A stretch of DNA of 64,000 nt from JANNMJ01 sp031425525 (GTDB lineage Bacteria > Bacteroidota > Bacteroidia > Cytophagales > Hymenobacteraceae): positions 62,001-126,000 of the forward strand of contig JANPJM010000058.1 in assembly GCA_031425525.1 (NCBI GenBank), read 5' to 3'. The notes beneath the pieces were generated by a model. That model made no database searches and was not told the DNA's origin. It saw only the letters and a list, made by a program, of their open reading frames with translations. This document shows positions 1 through 8,746 of the stretch, piece by piece (the stretch's first letter is position 1; every line of letters starts with the position of its first letter). The translations under genes were made by a program, and so were the position numbers.

Positions 1-301
1 AAACGACCTGCGCGGCGGCCAGCCGCCGCAGGTGCGCGGCCGAATCGGGCGGCGTGCGGGCCGTGAAGTGCAGCACCTCGGCCGCCGCAAACCCGCGCCG
101 CCGAAACGACGCCGCGTAGTAGCGGCCGGTCACGAGGGGCCGCACGGTGGTAGCGGCCACCACGATTTCGACCCGCCCCGCCCCTTCCGGCCGCGCCGCA
201 CCGTGCGCAGCGAGCCAATCGAGGAGCAAATCGTCATCGCCGCCGCCCCACGCGACGAGGGTGCCCGTGGGCAGCGCAAGCGGAAAGGAAGCCGTGGACA
301 T
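1..301 (-). CDS. Peptidase S51 / cyanophycinase-like protein, N-terminal part (cut by window edge)
   Basis: Reading leftward from an ATG at 301 the frame stays open for 100 codons to the window edge. The start reads MSTASFPLALPTGTLVAWGG, followed by GDDDLLLDWLAAHG, then RVEIVVAATT and a Tyr-rich helix (YYAASFRRRGF). A G-T-L-V-A-W-G-G-G-x-D opening, an I-V-V-A-x-T-T strand and a Y-x-x-x-F-R-x-x-G-F helix is the usual start of the class I glutamine-amidotransferase-like fold of dipeptidase E / cyanophycinase (S51). The catalytic Ser lies beyond the edge, so activity cannot be judged. It is divergent to malQ. A TACCTTCG box sits 6 nt before the ATG, supporting this start. Confidence 0.6.
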   Translation of the reverse strand, partial: MSTASFPLALPTGTLVAWGGGDDDLLLDWLAAHGAARPEGAGRVEIVVAATTVRPLVTGRYYAASFRRRGFAAAEVLHFTARTPPDSAAHLRRLAAAQVV

Positions 302-307
302 CGGCCG

Positions 308-315
308 CGAAGGTA
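308..315 (-). promoter_or_regulatory. Bacteroidota -7 box of the S51-like gene
   Basis: On the minus strand the sequence reads TACCTTCG, then cggccg, then ATG. This matches the TAnnTTTG -7 element with one change (C for T). The start codon falls about where transcription should start, so the mRNA may be nearly leaderless. No clear -33 TTTG was seen. Confidence 0.4.
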
Positions 316-410
316 GGCGCGAAGTAGCCGGTTCGCGGCGGATATTTGCTGCCGCATTGGGGCGCCCATCGGGTTCGGGCGGCTTCATTCTTCATTCCCT
401 GTTACCGCAC

Positions 411-3188
411 ATGCAGCTTCGTTTCTCCCTGAATTATCGCGCCGAGTATGGGCAAGTACTCGTGGTGTGCGGCTCGGCCCCTGAGTTGGGCGCTTGGGAC
501 GTGCTTCGGGCGCCCGCCATGACGGTGGTGGCCGGCGACGCCGATTGGCAACTCACGCTGGAAGTGGCCGATTCGGCCGCCTCGCCGCTGACCTACAAAT
601 ACGCCCTGCGCGACGAGCGCTCCGGCGAGGTGCGCTGGGAGTGGGGCGCCAACCGCGCGCTGGCCCTGGAGCCGCGCCGGTTCCGCTCGCTCGACGTGTT
701 GGACGCGTGGCGCCCAACGCAGGAAATCGACAACGTGCTGCATTCGGCGGCGTTTACGAAGGCGTTGATGCGCCGCAGCCCGGCCGCCAAACCGGCTTCC
801 ACCGAAACCGCTGCCGGTAAGGGTGCCGCCCGCAAAGCTGCCTCGCGCGCGCTGGTGCGCCTCCAGATTCAGGCACCGCGCGTGCCCGCCGAACTGACGC
901 TGGCCGTCAGCGGCTCCGATGCCGCCCTCGGCGCCTGGGACGAAACCCGCCCCGTGCTGCTCGACGCCGCCGCGTACCCGCGCTGGAGTACCGAGTTGGC
1001 CCTGGCCGACCCCAGCCAGTCGGTACAATACAAATACGGCCTCTACGACCCCGCCCAGCGCCGCATCGTGGGCTGGGAAACCGGCCCCAACCGCACCCTC
1101 GGCCCGCTGCCCGTGCCGGCCGAAGGGCAGCCGACGCTCACCATCCGTACCGACGAATATTTCCGTCACCCCGGCGGGCCGTGGCGCGGGGCGGGCGTGG
1201 CCGTGCCGGTATTTGCGTTGCGTTCGCGGCAGGGCGCGGGCGTAGGCGAGTTCCCCGACCTCAAGCCGCTCGTCGATTGGGCGGTGGCGGCGGGGCTGAA
1301 ACTCGTGCAGGTGCTGCCCATCAACGATACCGTTGCCACGCACTCGTGGCAGGATTCGTACCCGTACGCGGCCGTGTCGGTGTACGCGCTGCACCCGATC
1401 TACCTCAACCTCGGCGCGATGGGCCGCCTGCGCGATGCCGCCGCCCAGGCCGCCATCGAGCGCGAGCGCGAGCGCCTCAACGCCCTCGAAACCGTCGATT
1501 ACGAGGATGTGATGGAATTGAAGGCGCGCTTCTTCAAAGATCTCTACGACCAGGAACGCGACGCTTTTCTGGCCGACCCCGAGTTTCAGATCTTCCTGCG
1601 CGAGCAGCGCCATTGGCTGGTGCCGTACGCGGCGTTTTCGGCCCTGCGCGACCGGTTCAAGACGCCCGATTTCAGTCAGTGGGGCGAGTGGGCGACGGCC
1701 TCCGACGCGCAACTCGACCAGCTCACGAGCCCCGAAGCGGCCGATTACGACGATTTCGCCGTCCATTATTTCCAGCAGTTTCACCTCGACAAGCAACTCC
1801 GCGACGCCACCCATTATGCTCGCAGCAAGGGCGTGGCGCTGAAAGGCGATTTACCCATCGGCATCTTCCGCCATTCGGTGGAGGCGTGGCGCCAGCCGGA
1901 GTTGTTCAATATGGACGTGCAGGCCGGCGCGCCGCCCGACGACTTTTCGGTAACGGGCCAAAACTGGCGTTTCCCCACCTACAATTGGGAGCGGATGGCG
2001 CAGGACAACTACGCGTGGTGGCGTGGGCGCCTGACGCAACTAAGCCGCTATTTCGACGCCCTGCGCATCGACCACATCCTCGGATTCTTCCGCATCTGGG
2101 AAATCAAGGGCGATTCGGTGGAAGGTTTGCTGGGGCATTTTTCGCCGTCGCTGCCGCTGTCCGCCAACGATTTGCGCCGTCAGCTCGGCTGGTTCGACCA
2201 GAAACGGATGACTGAGCCGTACATCCGCTGGCATATGCTCACCGACATCTTCAACTCGCAGGCCGACGCCGTGCGGCAGGAGTTTCTCGATGATTACGCC
2301 TACGGCCAGTTCAGTCTGAAGCCGCACGTGCGCACCCAGCGCCAGATCGAAGACTATATCGCGGCCAAAATCAGCGCCGAACCCGCCCGCGCCGATCATT
2401 GGACGTGGCTCCGCGCCGGCCTCTACCGCCTCGTGAACGAAGTGCTGTTTCTGGAAGCGCCCTTCTCGAACAACGACGCCTTCGACCCGCGCATCACCAT
2501 CGAGCAAACGTACTCGTTCCGCGAGCTGGATTACGAGACGCGCCGCAAGCTGCTCGACATCTACACCGATTACTTCTACCGCCGCCACGAGGAGTTCTGG
2601 AAAACCCAGGGCCTCATCAAGCTGCCGGTGATGAAAAACGCCACCGATATGCTCATCTGCGGCGAAGACCTCGGGATGGTGCCCGCGTGCGTGCATCCGG
2701 TGATGCAGGAAACCGGCATTCTGGGCCTCAACATTCAGCGGATGCCGAGCCAGCCGGGCATCGAGTTTTTCCACCCGAAAGACGCGGCGTATATGTCGGT
2801 CGTGAGCCCCAGCAGCCACGATATGAGTACCGTGCGCGGCTGGTGGGAAGAAGACCGCGCCGCCACCCAGCGGTTCTACAACGTGATGCTCGGCCACGGC
2901 GGCGACGCGCCGTTTTACTGCGAGCCGTGGGTCGCGCGCGACATCGTGGTGCAGCACCTCTATTCGCCGGCGATGTGGGCCATCTTCCCGATCCAGGATT
3001 TGGTGGCGATGGACGGCAACATCCGCCGCGTGAACCCCGCCGACGAGCAGATCAACGTGCCCGCCAACCCCACGCACTACTGGCGCTACCGCTTCCACAT
3101 CGCGCTCGAAGATTTGCCGAAAGCCGAGGATTTCACGCGCAACCTGCGCAAGCTGGTGCGCGAAAGTGGCCGCGAGACGGTGAGCTAA
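411..3188 (+). CDS. malQ: 4-alpha-glucanotransferase (amylomaltase, GH77, DPE2-type with two CBM20 domains)
   Basis: 925 residues from ATG 411 (MQLRFSLNYRAEYGQ). The frame is open further upstream but that stretch has no protein-like character. It transfers alpha-1,4-glucan segments between malto-oligosaccharides or glycogen in the cytoplasm. Residues about 1-110 and 145-255 are two CBM20 starch-binding domains, each with the G-x-W-D motif. The GH77 barrel starts near residue 265. Catalytic residues by motif are Asp554 (R-I-D-H), Glu752 (G-E-D-L-G) and Asp804 (S-S-H-D-M). The roughly 200-residue gap between the first two fits the insertion typical of plant DPE2 and bacterial relatives, longer than E. 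coli MalQ. It stands alone, followed by tRNA-Gly. Confidence 0.93.
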   Translation: MQLRFSLNYRAEYGQVLVVCGSAPELGAWDVLRAPAMTVVAGDADWQLTLEVADSAASPLTYKYALRDERSGEVRWEWGANRALALEPRRFRSLDVLDAWRPTQEIDNVLHSAAFTKALMRRSPAAKPASTETAAGKGAARKAASRALVRLQIQAPRVPAELTLAVSGSDAALGAWDETRPVLLDAAAYPRWSTELALADPSQSVQYKYGLYDPAQRRIVGWETGPNRTLGPLPVPAEGQPTLTIRTDEYFRHPGGPWRGAGVAVPVFALRSRQGAGVGEFPDLKPLVDWAVAAGLKLVQVLPINDTVATHSWQDSYPYAAVSVYALHPIYLNLGAMGRLRDAAAQAAIERERERLNALETVDYEDVMELKARFFKDLYDQERDAFLADPEFQIFLREQRHWLVPYAAFSALRDRFKTPDFSQWGEWATASDAQLDQLTSPEAADYDDFAVHYFQQFHLDKQLRDATHYARSKGVALKGDLPIGIFRHSVEAWRQPELFNMDVQAGAPPDDFSVTGQNWRFPTYNWERMAQDNYAWWRGRLTQLSRYFDALRIDHILGFFRIWEIKGDSVEGLLGHFSPSLPLSANDLRRQLGWFDQKRMTEPYIRWHMLTDIFNSQADAVRQEFLDDYAYGQFSLKPHVRTQRQIEDYIAAKISAEPARADHWTWLRAGLYRLVNEVLFLEAPFSNNDAFDPRITIEQTYSFRELDYETRRKLLDIYTDYFYRRHEEFWKTQGLIKLPVMKNATDMLICGEDLGMVPACVHPVMQETGILGLNIQRMPSQPGIEFFHPKDAAYMSVVSPSSHDMSTVRGWWEEDRAATQRFYNVMLGHGGDAPFYCEPWVARDIVVQHLYSPAMWAIFPIQDLVAMDGNIRRVNPADEQINVPANPTHYWRYRFHIALEDLPKAEDFTRNLRKLVRESGRETVS

Positions 3189-3192
3189 CCAC

Positions 3193-3224
3193 TTGCGCCG
3201 AGCCCCGGCGCGGGCCTACCTTTG
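3193..3224 (+). promoter_or_regulatory. Promoter of tRNA-Gly
   Basis: A TTG (3193-3195) lies 21 nt before TACCTTTG (3217-3224), matching the Bacteroidota -33 TTTG / -7 TAnnTTTG pattern. The tRNA begins 10 nt after the -7 box. Confidence 0.6.
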
Positions 3225-3233
3225 TGCTACCAA

Positions 3234-3306
3234 GCGGGAGTAGCTCAGTTGGTAGAGCATCAGCTTCCCAAGCTGAGGGTCGCGAGTTCGAATCTCGTTT
3301 CCCGCT
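3234..3306 (+). tRNA. tRNA-Gly(CCC)
   Basis: A 73-nt cloverleaf. Acceptor stem GCGGGAG/TTCCCGC (last pair G-U), D-arm GCTC/GAGC, anticodon stem TCAGC/GCTGA with loop TTCCCAA giving anticodon CCC (reads GGG), and a T-arm with GTTCGAATC. No CCA is encoded; the discriminator base is T. Its 3' half is repeated at 35383-35430, so it serves as the integration site of the following island. Confidence 0.95.
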
Positions 3307-3310
3307 CGTT
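3263..3310 (+). repeat. Left attachment site (attL): 48-bp direct repeat within tRNA-Gly
   Basis: The 48 bp from the anticodon arm through the end of the tRNA gene plus four flanking bases are repeated exactly, in the same orientation, at 35383-35430. A repeat of a tRNA 3' end bracketing accessory DNA is the usual signature of tyrosine-recombinase integration. Confidence 0.85.
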
Positions 3311-3313
3311 CAT

Positions 3314-3356
3314 AATCAGCCACTTGGCCTTTGGGTCGGGTGGCTGATTTGTTTTT
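3314..3356 (+). terminator. Terminator after tRNA-Gly (island copy)
   Basis: The arms AATCAGCCAC and GTGGCTGATT pair around a GC-rich centre and are followed by TTGTTTTTGG. A closely similar hairpin follows the partial tRNA copy at 35434-35476. Confidence 0.7.
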
Positions 3357-3381
3357 GGTTTACACGCTGGTTTACACAAAC
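3357..3381 (+). repeat. Subterminal iteron pair, left island end
   Basis: Two GGTTTACAC units (second one followed by AAAC) separated by 3 nt. The whole 25-bp string is repeated exactly at 35246-35270 inside the right end. Position and repetition suggest recombinase arm-binding sites; this is inference. Confidence 0.5.
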
Positions 3382-3401
3382 TGCTCCGGTGTCAGTTTAC
3401 G

Positions 3402-3842
3402 GTGCTACTTGGAGTTGCTGCCGCTATCCTTGGGCTACTCATACTGGCAGGAGCTGCTGGTAGAGTTGAGCTGGGCGGTCAGGGGCACCCGTTCGTGCCG
3501 ATGCCCGGCACGCTCAGCGGCAACACGGCCCGCCAGTTCGCCGCCTATATGGCTCGACTGGTGCCCGGCTGGATCCTTGGCGCCTTCGTGGCCCGCCACG
3601 ATCAGGTGATGCTCTCAGAGTTGTCTATTCGCGAGGCTGCCCTGCTCACTACGCTGGCTGGCAGCCGCGAAGGCGTCTTGGCCCGTACGGCCCTTGAGTT
3701 CCGACAGCCCTTGACCCTGCCCGATGGGTGGTACTATGAAGCCAACCGCAACGCCGACACCGCTTGGCGCCTCTGCCAGGAAGCGGCTCGCGTAGCCCGC
3801 CTCCCCCCCGCTGACTGGGCTGTCGAGCTGGCCGCGGAGTAG
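3402..3842 (+). CDS. Hypothetical protein with N-terminal membrane anchor
   Basis: 146 codons from a GTG. Residues about 1-20 (VLLGVAAAILGLLILAGAAG) are hydrophobic and could be one membrane segment or an uncleaved signal. The rest is soluble, with a possible amphipathic stretch (ARQFAAYMARLVPGWILGAF) and a C-terminal half rich in Ala and Arg. I do not recognise the family. It is the first gene inside the island. The start is weak: no clear ribosome binding site, and it abuts the iterons, so the gene could be a truncated remnant whose true 5' end was lost. Codon use is similar to the next genes. Confidence 0.4.
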   Translation: MLLGVAAAILGLLILAGAAGRVELGGQGHPFVPMPGTLSGNTARQFAAYMARLVPGWILGAFVARHDQVMLSELSIREAALLTTLAGSREGVLARTALEFRQPLTLPDGWYYEANRNADTAWRLCQEAARVARLPPADWAVELAAE

Positions 3843-3981
3843 CTGCGCTACCTCGGTCTGTTGTCCGGGGCGCACAACCCAAGGGCTCTTTTTTGAGTCA
3901 ACCATTGTTGTACCTTCGCCGCGCCGCTTCCGCCCGTCGGGCATTTTTGGTATCTCTATCCATCCCCGTTTTCATCAAGTT

Positions 3982-4152
3982 ATGGCCACCTTGCCTAAAA
4001 AAGCCACTGCCTTCGACCTCGCTCGAGTACGGGCCGAGGCCACCAAGCCTATCTACAACGACCGCCTGCAGGAGGCGCGGCGGATGACCGACGCCCTGCG
4101 CGCCAACGCTGTCGTGGACCCTGAGAAGATGAAAGTCCGGGTTGGCCGATAA
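3982..4152 (+). CDS. Small basic hypothetical protein (56 aa)
   Basis: ATG at 3982 to TAA at 4152 encodes MATLPKKATAFDLARVRAEA and then a charged helix (NDRLQEARRMTDALRAN) ending VKVGR-like (KMKVRVGR). No known family. A TACCTTCG box lies at 3911-3918 and a strong terminator follows at 4175, so it looks like its own short transcription unit. Size, charge and place before the C39-like gene would fit an antitoxin or regulator, but nothing in the sequence proves it. Confidence 0.45.
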   Translation: MATLPKKATAFDLARVRAEATKPIYNDRLQEARRMTDALRANAVVDPEKMKVRVGR

Positions 4153-4174
4153 TGCCTCCCGTCGTTTCTTTGCT

Positions 4175-4211
4175 ACGGCGCTCTTTCACCCGAAAGAGCG
4201 CCGTTTTCTTT
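4175..4211 (+). terminator. Rho-independent terminator
   Basis: A perfect 12-bp stem ACGGCGCTCTTT / AAAGAGCGCCGT with a 6-nt loop, followed by TTTCTTTT. It separates the 56-aa gene from the C39-like gene. Confidence 0.8.
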
Positions 4212-4232
4212 TCGTACTAGCCCACTGATCCT

Positions 4233-5885
4233 ATGCTTACCGAGCCTATCCGCTACGACGTCGTATCCTACTCCGACGATGCCCTCGCCACTGCGCTCAC
4301 CTACGCCGAAAACACCGAGGCCGATATTCGTCAAAGCCTGCATTTCCGCTTCTTCACCGAGTATCTGGGCGCGCACCCCGAAGCCCTCAATGCCCAAACC
4401 ATCCTCACCGAGGAGCCTTACGTCAGTCGTTCCTACCTCGCCGACTACGCCCACTACTACGCCTTCAGCTTTACGCCATACCAGCGGCACTGTCGGCGAG
4501 TCCACTTCTTTAGCATTGCTTTCACGCGCCCCGAGCTAGACCGCGCCCTCACCGACGACCCCGCACATCCTATCTGGCAGGCCTACCTCGGCTATATCGT
4601 TGTCAAACCCCTGCCTAACCCCATCGGTCCAACGCTGCTCCAACCCTACGCCGCCAGCGCCGCCGCCCAACGTTGCTATCCCGCCACGCGCGAATACCCC
4701 GTCAACCTGCTGGGCCGCGTCCTCAAGGTCCGTACGTTACTCTACCAGCAGCAGGACAGCAACGTAAGCGCCTGTGCTACCACCGCCATCTGGATGGCAT
4801 TCAGTAAAACCGCTCACCTCTTCCAGACTCCCTCGCCCGCGCCATATCAGATTACGGCTTCAGCTGGCAGTCAAGCTACGTTGGCCCGGAGCTTTCCCAA
4901 CCGTGGCTTGAATGCGCACCAGATCCTTCAAGCCATTGAATCGGTAGGTCTTGTAACAGAAATACGCACCTTTAACAACCCTGAAAATCTTGTAAATTCA
5001 GCCGAATCAGGCGAATCAGCGGAAGGGGCCATTGATGAATCAGACGACACGCAAGACCAGGAGTACTCGCCCACGCCACTCGAGGTAGTCCATCAGATCA
5101 ACGGCTTTGTTTATGCTCACCTGCGAATGGGACTACCGGTCCTTCTATTCACCGAGTTTGGCAGTGGTATTAACCACCTCATTACGGCCGCTGGCTACCG
5201 ACTCGGTGTGCCCCCGCCCATCAGCGATGGCATAACAATGCCACTAGTATCCGATCAAATCGACCGCCTGTACGCGCACGACGACGGGATAGGGCCTTTC
5301 GCTCGACTCACCTTCCGCCCCGACGGATTACTCGAAAGCGGCTGGCCTTCCAGCGATTTCCCTCCCTATGACTGGTCTTCCCGTGCGGCTGTCTACCTAT
5401 GGATGGCGATCGTGCCTATCAGTCCTAAGGTCCGCATCAAGTACGAAGAAGTGTATGGCCGCACCGCCGAGCTTAATGCCGCCCTGGGACCGTTGGTTGC
5501 CCAGCTTGCGAATGGCCGCACAGTGCCCACGTGGGATATTTTTCTCTCGTACAGCAATCAATACAAAGAAGAAGTCCTCAAAATGACAGCCCCCGCCACT
5601 GATCATCGGCGCTGGATTGTCACCCGTCACTTGCCGCGCTACGTGTGGGTTGCCCGCGCACAGATGGCCGATGGCGCTCCCCTGCTAGAGCTGGTCTTTG
5701 ACGCCACCGATCTGCACACAGGCTTCTATTGCCTCCTTACGAACGTATTCGAGCCCCTACGCACCCTATTGCAAGAGGGCTTTCTAAATCCTGATTTTGA
5801 GCCCTGGTTACGTGACCAGCCCGGTTTCGATCCCCGCTATCTGCCCCTGCTTAAAGCTGACTTAGCTGTGGTGACAACTCCCTGA
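4233..5885 (+). CDS. Putative papain/C39-like peptidase-fold protein (550 aa)
   Basis: ATG at 4233 directly after a terminator. Around residues 168-190 it reads LLYQQQDSNVSACATTAIWM: a Gln-rich strand, Asp, then Cys181 at the start of a helix, as in C39-like and other papain-fold peptidases. Downstream come a helix (GLNAHQILQAIESVGL, about 225-240) and a strand-His unit with His315 (GLPVLLFTEFGSGINHLITA), giving a possible Cys-His pair. Residues about 255-280 are an acidic low-complexity linker. The N-terminal 150 residues and C-terminal 180 residues match nothing I know. There is no signal peptide, so it should act in the cytoplasm. It lies upstream of a GmrSD-type nuclease gene in the same orientation, 313 bp apart. 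A defence or toxin role is an inference. Confidence 0.6.
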   Translation: MLTEPIRYDVVSYSDDALATALTYAENTEADIRQSLHFRFFTEYLGAHPEALNAQTILTEEPYVSRSYLADYAHYYAFSFTPYQRHCRRVHFFSIAFTRPELDRALTDDPAHPIWQAYLGYIVVKPLPNPIGPTLLQPYAASAAAQRCYPATREYPVNLLGRVLKVRTLLYQQQDSNVSACATTAIWMAFSKTAHLFQTPSPAPYQITASAGSQATLARSFPNRGLNAHQILQAIESVGLVTEIRTFNNPENLVNSAESGESAEGAIDESDDTQDQEYSPTPLEVVHQINGFVYAHLRMGLPVLLFTEFGSGINHLITAAGYRLGVPPPISDGITMPLVSDQIDRLYAHDDGIGPFARLTFRPDGLLESGWPSSDFPPYDWSSRAAVYLWMAIVPISPKVRIKYEEVYGRTAELNAALGPLVAQLANGRTVPTWDIFLSYSNQYKEEVLKMTAPATDHRRWIVTRHLPRYVWVARAQMADGAPLLELVFDATDLHTGFYCLLTNVFEPLRTLLQEGFLNPDFEPWLRDQPGFDPRYLPLLKADLAVVTTP

Positions 5886-6198
5886 GCTCCCTGGTCCTAT
5901 CTTGCCTCTGATGTCTGCTCATACTAAGCTGCGTCTGACCGTGCCTCGCACATACGAACCTTGCACTGCGCTCAGTCTGGGCGTCTTTAATTAGAGCAGG
6001 AAGTAATACTCACTGCCCCCGACCGCCTCCCCACCTCTACGACACCGCCGCGCCCATCACCTCGTTTCTCATCTTAGGCGCCGCGCCGGTCGCCCTACCT
6101 TTCCCGCAACTCCCGGCCACCTTCCACCGAGGCTCGCCTTACCCTTAAACGTCCGAGCTACCCGCGTTATTGGCGGCCTCGTCCTCAACTCCATCCTT
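5886..6198. other. Intergenic stretch, 313 bp, no gene seen
   Basis: No convincing short gene. A TACCTTTC string at 6096-6103 could be a -7 box for the following nuclease gene, without a clear -33 partner. Its length suggests that the nuclease gene has its own promoter. Confidence 0.35.
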
Positions 6199-7896
6199 AT
6201 GGAAGCCTCCACTACTTTCATCAAAATGCTGCGCGGCAACACGATTGTTGTACCGTCCTACCAGCGCGCGTACTCTTGGGACACCGACCCAAATAATGCC
6301 AGTCTCACCATGCAGGTCAACGTATTTCTGCGTGACCTGGAAGAATACAATGCCAGCCGGACCAAAACGCCATACTACTTCGGCCACTTCCTGTTTGAGG
6401 AGAAAACGGGTGATAAATATGGGGTGATTGATGGACAGCAACGCCTTACTACCATTGCCATTTTCCTTTCGGCCCTGTTTACCCGACTCGAAGCTCTGCG
6501 TCCCTTGACCGCTGAAGAAGAAGATGCTGTTGAAGACCTGATAAAGCGCAAATCCACCTACCGCTTCAGCACTGTCGACTATGATCGGCAGCTTTTCCGT
6601 GATTACGTCATTGATCGGGTCCGGACCGATAAAACCGGCCTGAAGACTTCCTCCGCCAAGCGCATCGTTGCGGCCTTCGATTTCTTCACCGCCCGCTTGG
6701 CCGACAAAGACGAAGCCTACCTGCTCAATATGCTCAGGTCTGTCAGCGACGCCACCTGCACCACGCACCCGGTGCGCGATGAGTCTGAGGCAATCCAGAT
6801 GTTCATCTTCCAGAACAACCGCGGCAAGAAGCCCTCGAACCTCGAGATAATCAAAGCGCAGTTTATGTTCGCCGTACACCTGCGCGGCGATGGCGCTAAG
6901 GATAGCCTGATCGAAGAAATCAAAACCCGCTTCCAAACAATCTACGAGGCCATCTCCGCCATCGAAGAGCACATCCGCGAAGATGACGTGCTGCTCTACA
7001 CGGTCCAGGTCTATTTCAACTCCCTTTGGGAAGACAGCTCTCTTGAGCGCATCAACAAAGAGCTGACCGCCTTAGACCCCATTCCCTTTATTCAAGCCTT
7101 TACCCAATCGCTCGACGCGAGCTTTCGTCACCTTACCACCTTCTTCGCCGCCGAGGCTAGCAAGCCCGAAATCCACTCGCTCGTCACGCTGGGCGGTATC
7201 AGCCTGGCCATTCCGTTCCTCATTAAGGCCTACTCCTTCGGCCTACCCTCCGCCACGATAGGCACGGTGTGCGCCACGCTCGAATCGCTCCTGCTGCGCG
7301 ACCGCGTCATCGGCACCCGCGCCAACCTGACGTCCCGCCTCAACGGGGTATTCGCCGGGTTCACCCTCGACAATCCGTCCGTTCAGCCGCTGCTCGCTCA
7401 GGCAAGCTACCTGAAAAATACACCTGAATGGTATGACGCTTATTGGCGTGAGGCCGAGTTCACCAACGCCCTGCAAGGCAAGGTATCGCCCGCTACCGCC
7501 CGGTTCCTGCTCTGGAAATACGAAAACCACCTCCAGCGCACTTCCGCGGGTAAGGGCTATGCCCTCACCCGCTACGATGCCATCACCGCCCCGGAGCTCG
7601 AACACATCGCCCCCCAAACCCCCACCAATGGCCAGCCCGTCGCCGCCGGCTACCCCCGTTACAACGAGTCGTTCCTGAGCGAGTACCTCGACTGCCTCGG
7701 CAACTATCTGCTGCTCTCCAAATCTCACAACTGCGCCGTCGGCAATAAGCCCTTCGCCGACAAGCGCGCCTCCTACACGCATTCTGCTCAACAGCGCCAG
7801 ATTCAGGCCCTATGCCCCGAGCCAGCCAAGTGGACCCGAGAGCTGATTCAAACCCGCAAAAAGGAGATCATCACCTTTATCACCGACAACCTCTAA
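6199..7896 (+). CDS. DUF262-DUF1524 protein (GmrSD-type nuclease, possible type IV restriction)
   Basis: 565 residues. The N-terminal DUF262 (GmrS-like, ParB-related) part shows V-P-x-Y-Q-R-x-Y-x-W (19-28) and the I-D-G-Q-Q-R-L-T-T motif (77-85), which in GmrS-like proteins is the NTPase/DNA-binding signature. A FQNNRGKKPSNLEIIK segment (about 205-220) is also typical. The C-terminal DUF1524 is an HNH-like nuclease: E-H-I-A-P-Q with Glu468/His469, then GNYLLL and N516-K-x-F. The family includes GmrSD, which cuts glucosylated hydroxymethylcytosine phage DNA, and other phage-defence nucleases; the target here is unknown. S and D parts are fused in one chain, as in single-chain GmrSD. Its neighbours are accessory genes. 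Confidence 0.85.
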   Translation: MEASTTFIKMLRGNTIVVPSYQRAYSWDTDPNNASLTMQVNVFLRDLEEYNASRTKTPYYFGHFLFEEKTGDKYGVIDGQQRLTTIAIFLSALFTRLEALRPLTAEEEDAVEDLIKRKSTYRFSTVDYDRQLFRDYVIDRVRTDKTGLKTSSAKRIVAAFDFFTARLADKDEAYLLNMLRSVSDATCTTHPVRDESEAIQMFIFQNNRGKKPSNLEIIKAQFMFAVHLRGDGAKDSLIEEIKTRFQTIYEAISAIEEHIREDDVLLYTVQVYFNSLWEDSSLERINKELTALDPIPFIQAFTQSLDASFRHLTTFFAAEASKPEIHSLVTLGGISLAIPFLIKAYSFGLPSATIGTVCATLESLLLRDRVIGTRANLTSRLNGVFAGFTLDNPSVQPLLAQASYLKNTPEWYDAYWREAEFTNALQGKVSPATARFLLWKYENHLQRTSAGKGYALTRYDAITAPELEHIAPQTPTNGQPVAAGYPRYNESFLSEYLDCLGNYLLLSKSHNCAVGNKPFADKRASYTHSAQQRQIQALCPEPAKWTRELIQTRKKEIITFITDNL

Positions 7897-8077
7897 CCGC
7901 CTACCCGACCAGTCGTTAACTGTCTTTCCCATTTCCCTTGCCCGGCGCACTTCCGGCCGGTTGCCGCGCCTTCCGCTCCCCTCGTTCCCAAAACGACTGC
8001 AATCACCCGCGCTATCTGTCTATCCTCGCTAGACCACCTCGCACCACCACGCTGGGCACTGACCCGTGCGCAGCTAG
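7897..8077. other. Non-coding junction before the IS3 remnant
   Basis: No gene supported; composition resembles the decayed DNA that follows. Confidence 0.3.
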
Positions 8078-8746
8078 TGTCAGCAACTGGGTGTGAGCGC
8101 CAGCGGCTACTACACTTGGGTGAGTCATCCAGTGTCGCTTCAAACGCCCACGCCGGCCTGGTAGCAGGCTGCCCAGCAGTTCTTCGACGAACACGCCGGG
8201 CGCTACGGCGCCCAACAGCAGGCCAAGACACGATCGCCGCCTGAATCAGTCGCGTCGGCCGTGACCGGCTCCGGGGTGGCTACGCCAAAGTGGGCAGCAG
8301 GCGCTCTGCACCCACCCAGCAGCCTCGCGCCCGCGCCCCAGCCGGACGCGATAGGGCGCTGCGCGCCCTATCGCCTCGCCTACGCGCCCGCCCCCACTGC
8401 CCCCAACCAGATTTGGCAGGGCGATACACGTAGCTACCGCTCACCTCAGGCGAGTGGGAGTACTTGGTCGCCTGGCGCGATGCCTACTCCCGCGCCGTGG
8501 TCGGCTGGCGGGTGAGCGCAACGATGGCGACTGACTTGGTGCTCGACACACTGCGCCGCGCCGTGGCCGTGCCCTAGCCGGCGGCGGGCTTGCTGGTCCA
8601 CGGGGTGCCAGTACACCAGCCTCTCATTCTCGAGGTACCTGACAGAACATCAATTCGACACCTCGTGCAGCCGCATGGGCAATCCCTACGACAACGCCCT
8701 AGTCGAAAGCGGCTGGTCCAAGCTCAAAACCGATTTGGCTGAGCCT
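8078..8746 (+). pseudogene. IS3-family transposase (OrfB) remnant
   Basis: Broken frames on the plus strand give, in order, QLGVSASGYYTWV (OrfB N-terminal helix), QQFFDEHAGRYGA, LAYAPAPTAPNQIWQGD (region before the first catalytic Asp), YLVAWRDAYSRAVVGWRVS, then MGNPYDNALVESGWSKLKT (region of the catalytic Glu in IS3/IS150-type transposases). Stops and frameshifts fall between the blocks, so it is dead. Terminal inverted repeats were not identified. It shows the left half of the island has been a target of insertion and decay. Confidence 0.75.

Noticed and set aside
402..3098. Long minus-strand frames opposite malQ
   Set aside because: They mirror the codon pattern of a GC-rich gene; malQ has full domain support.
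8012..8231. Minus-strand frames near 8.1 kb
   Set aside because: They run opposite the recognisable IS3 transposase remnant.
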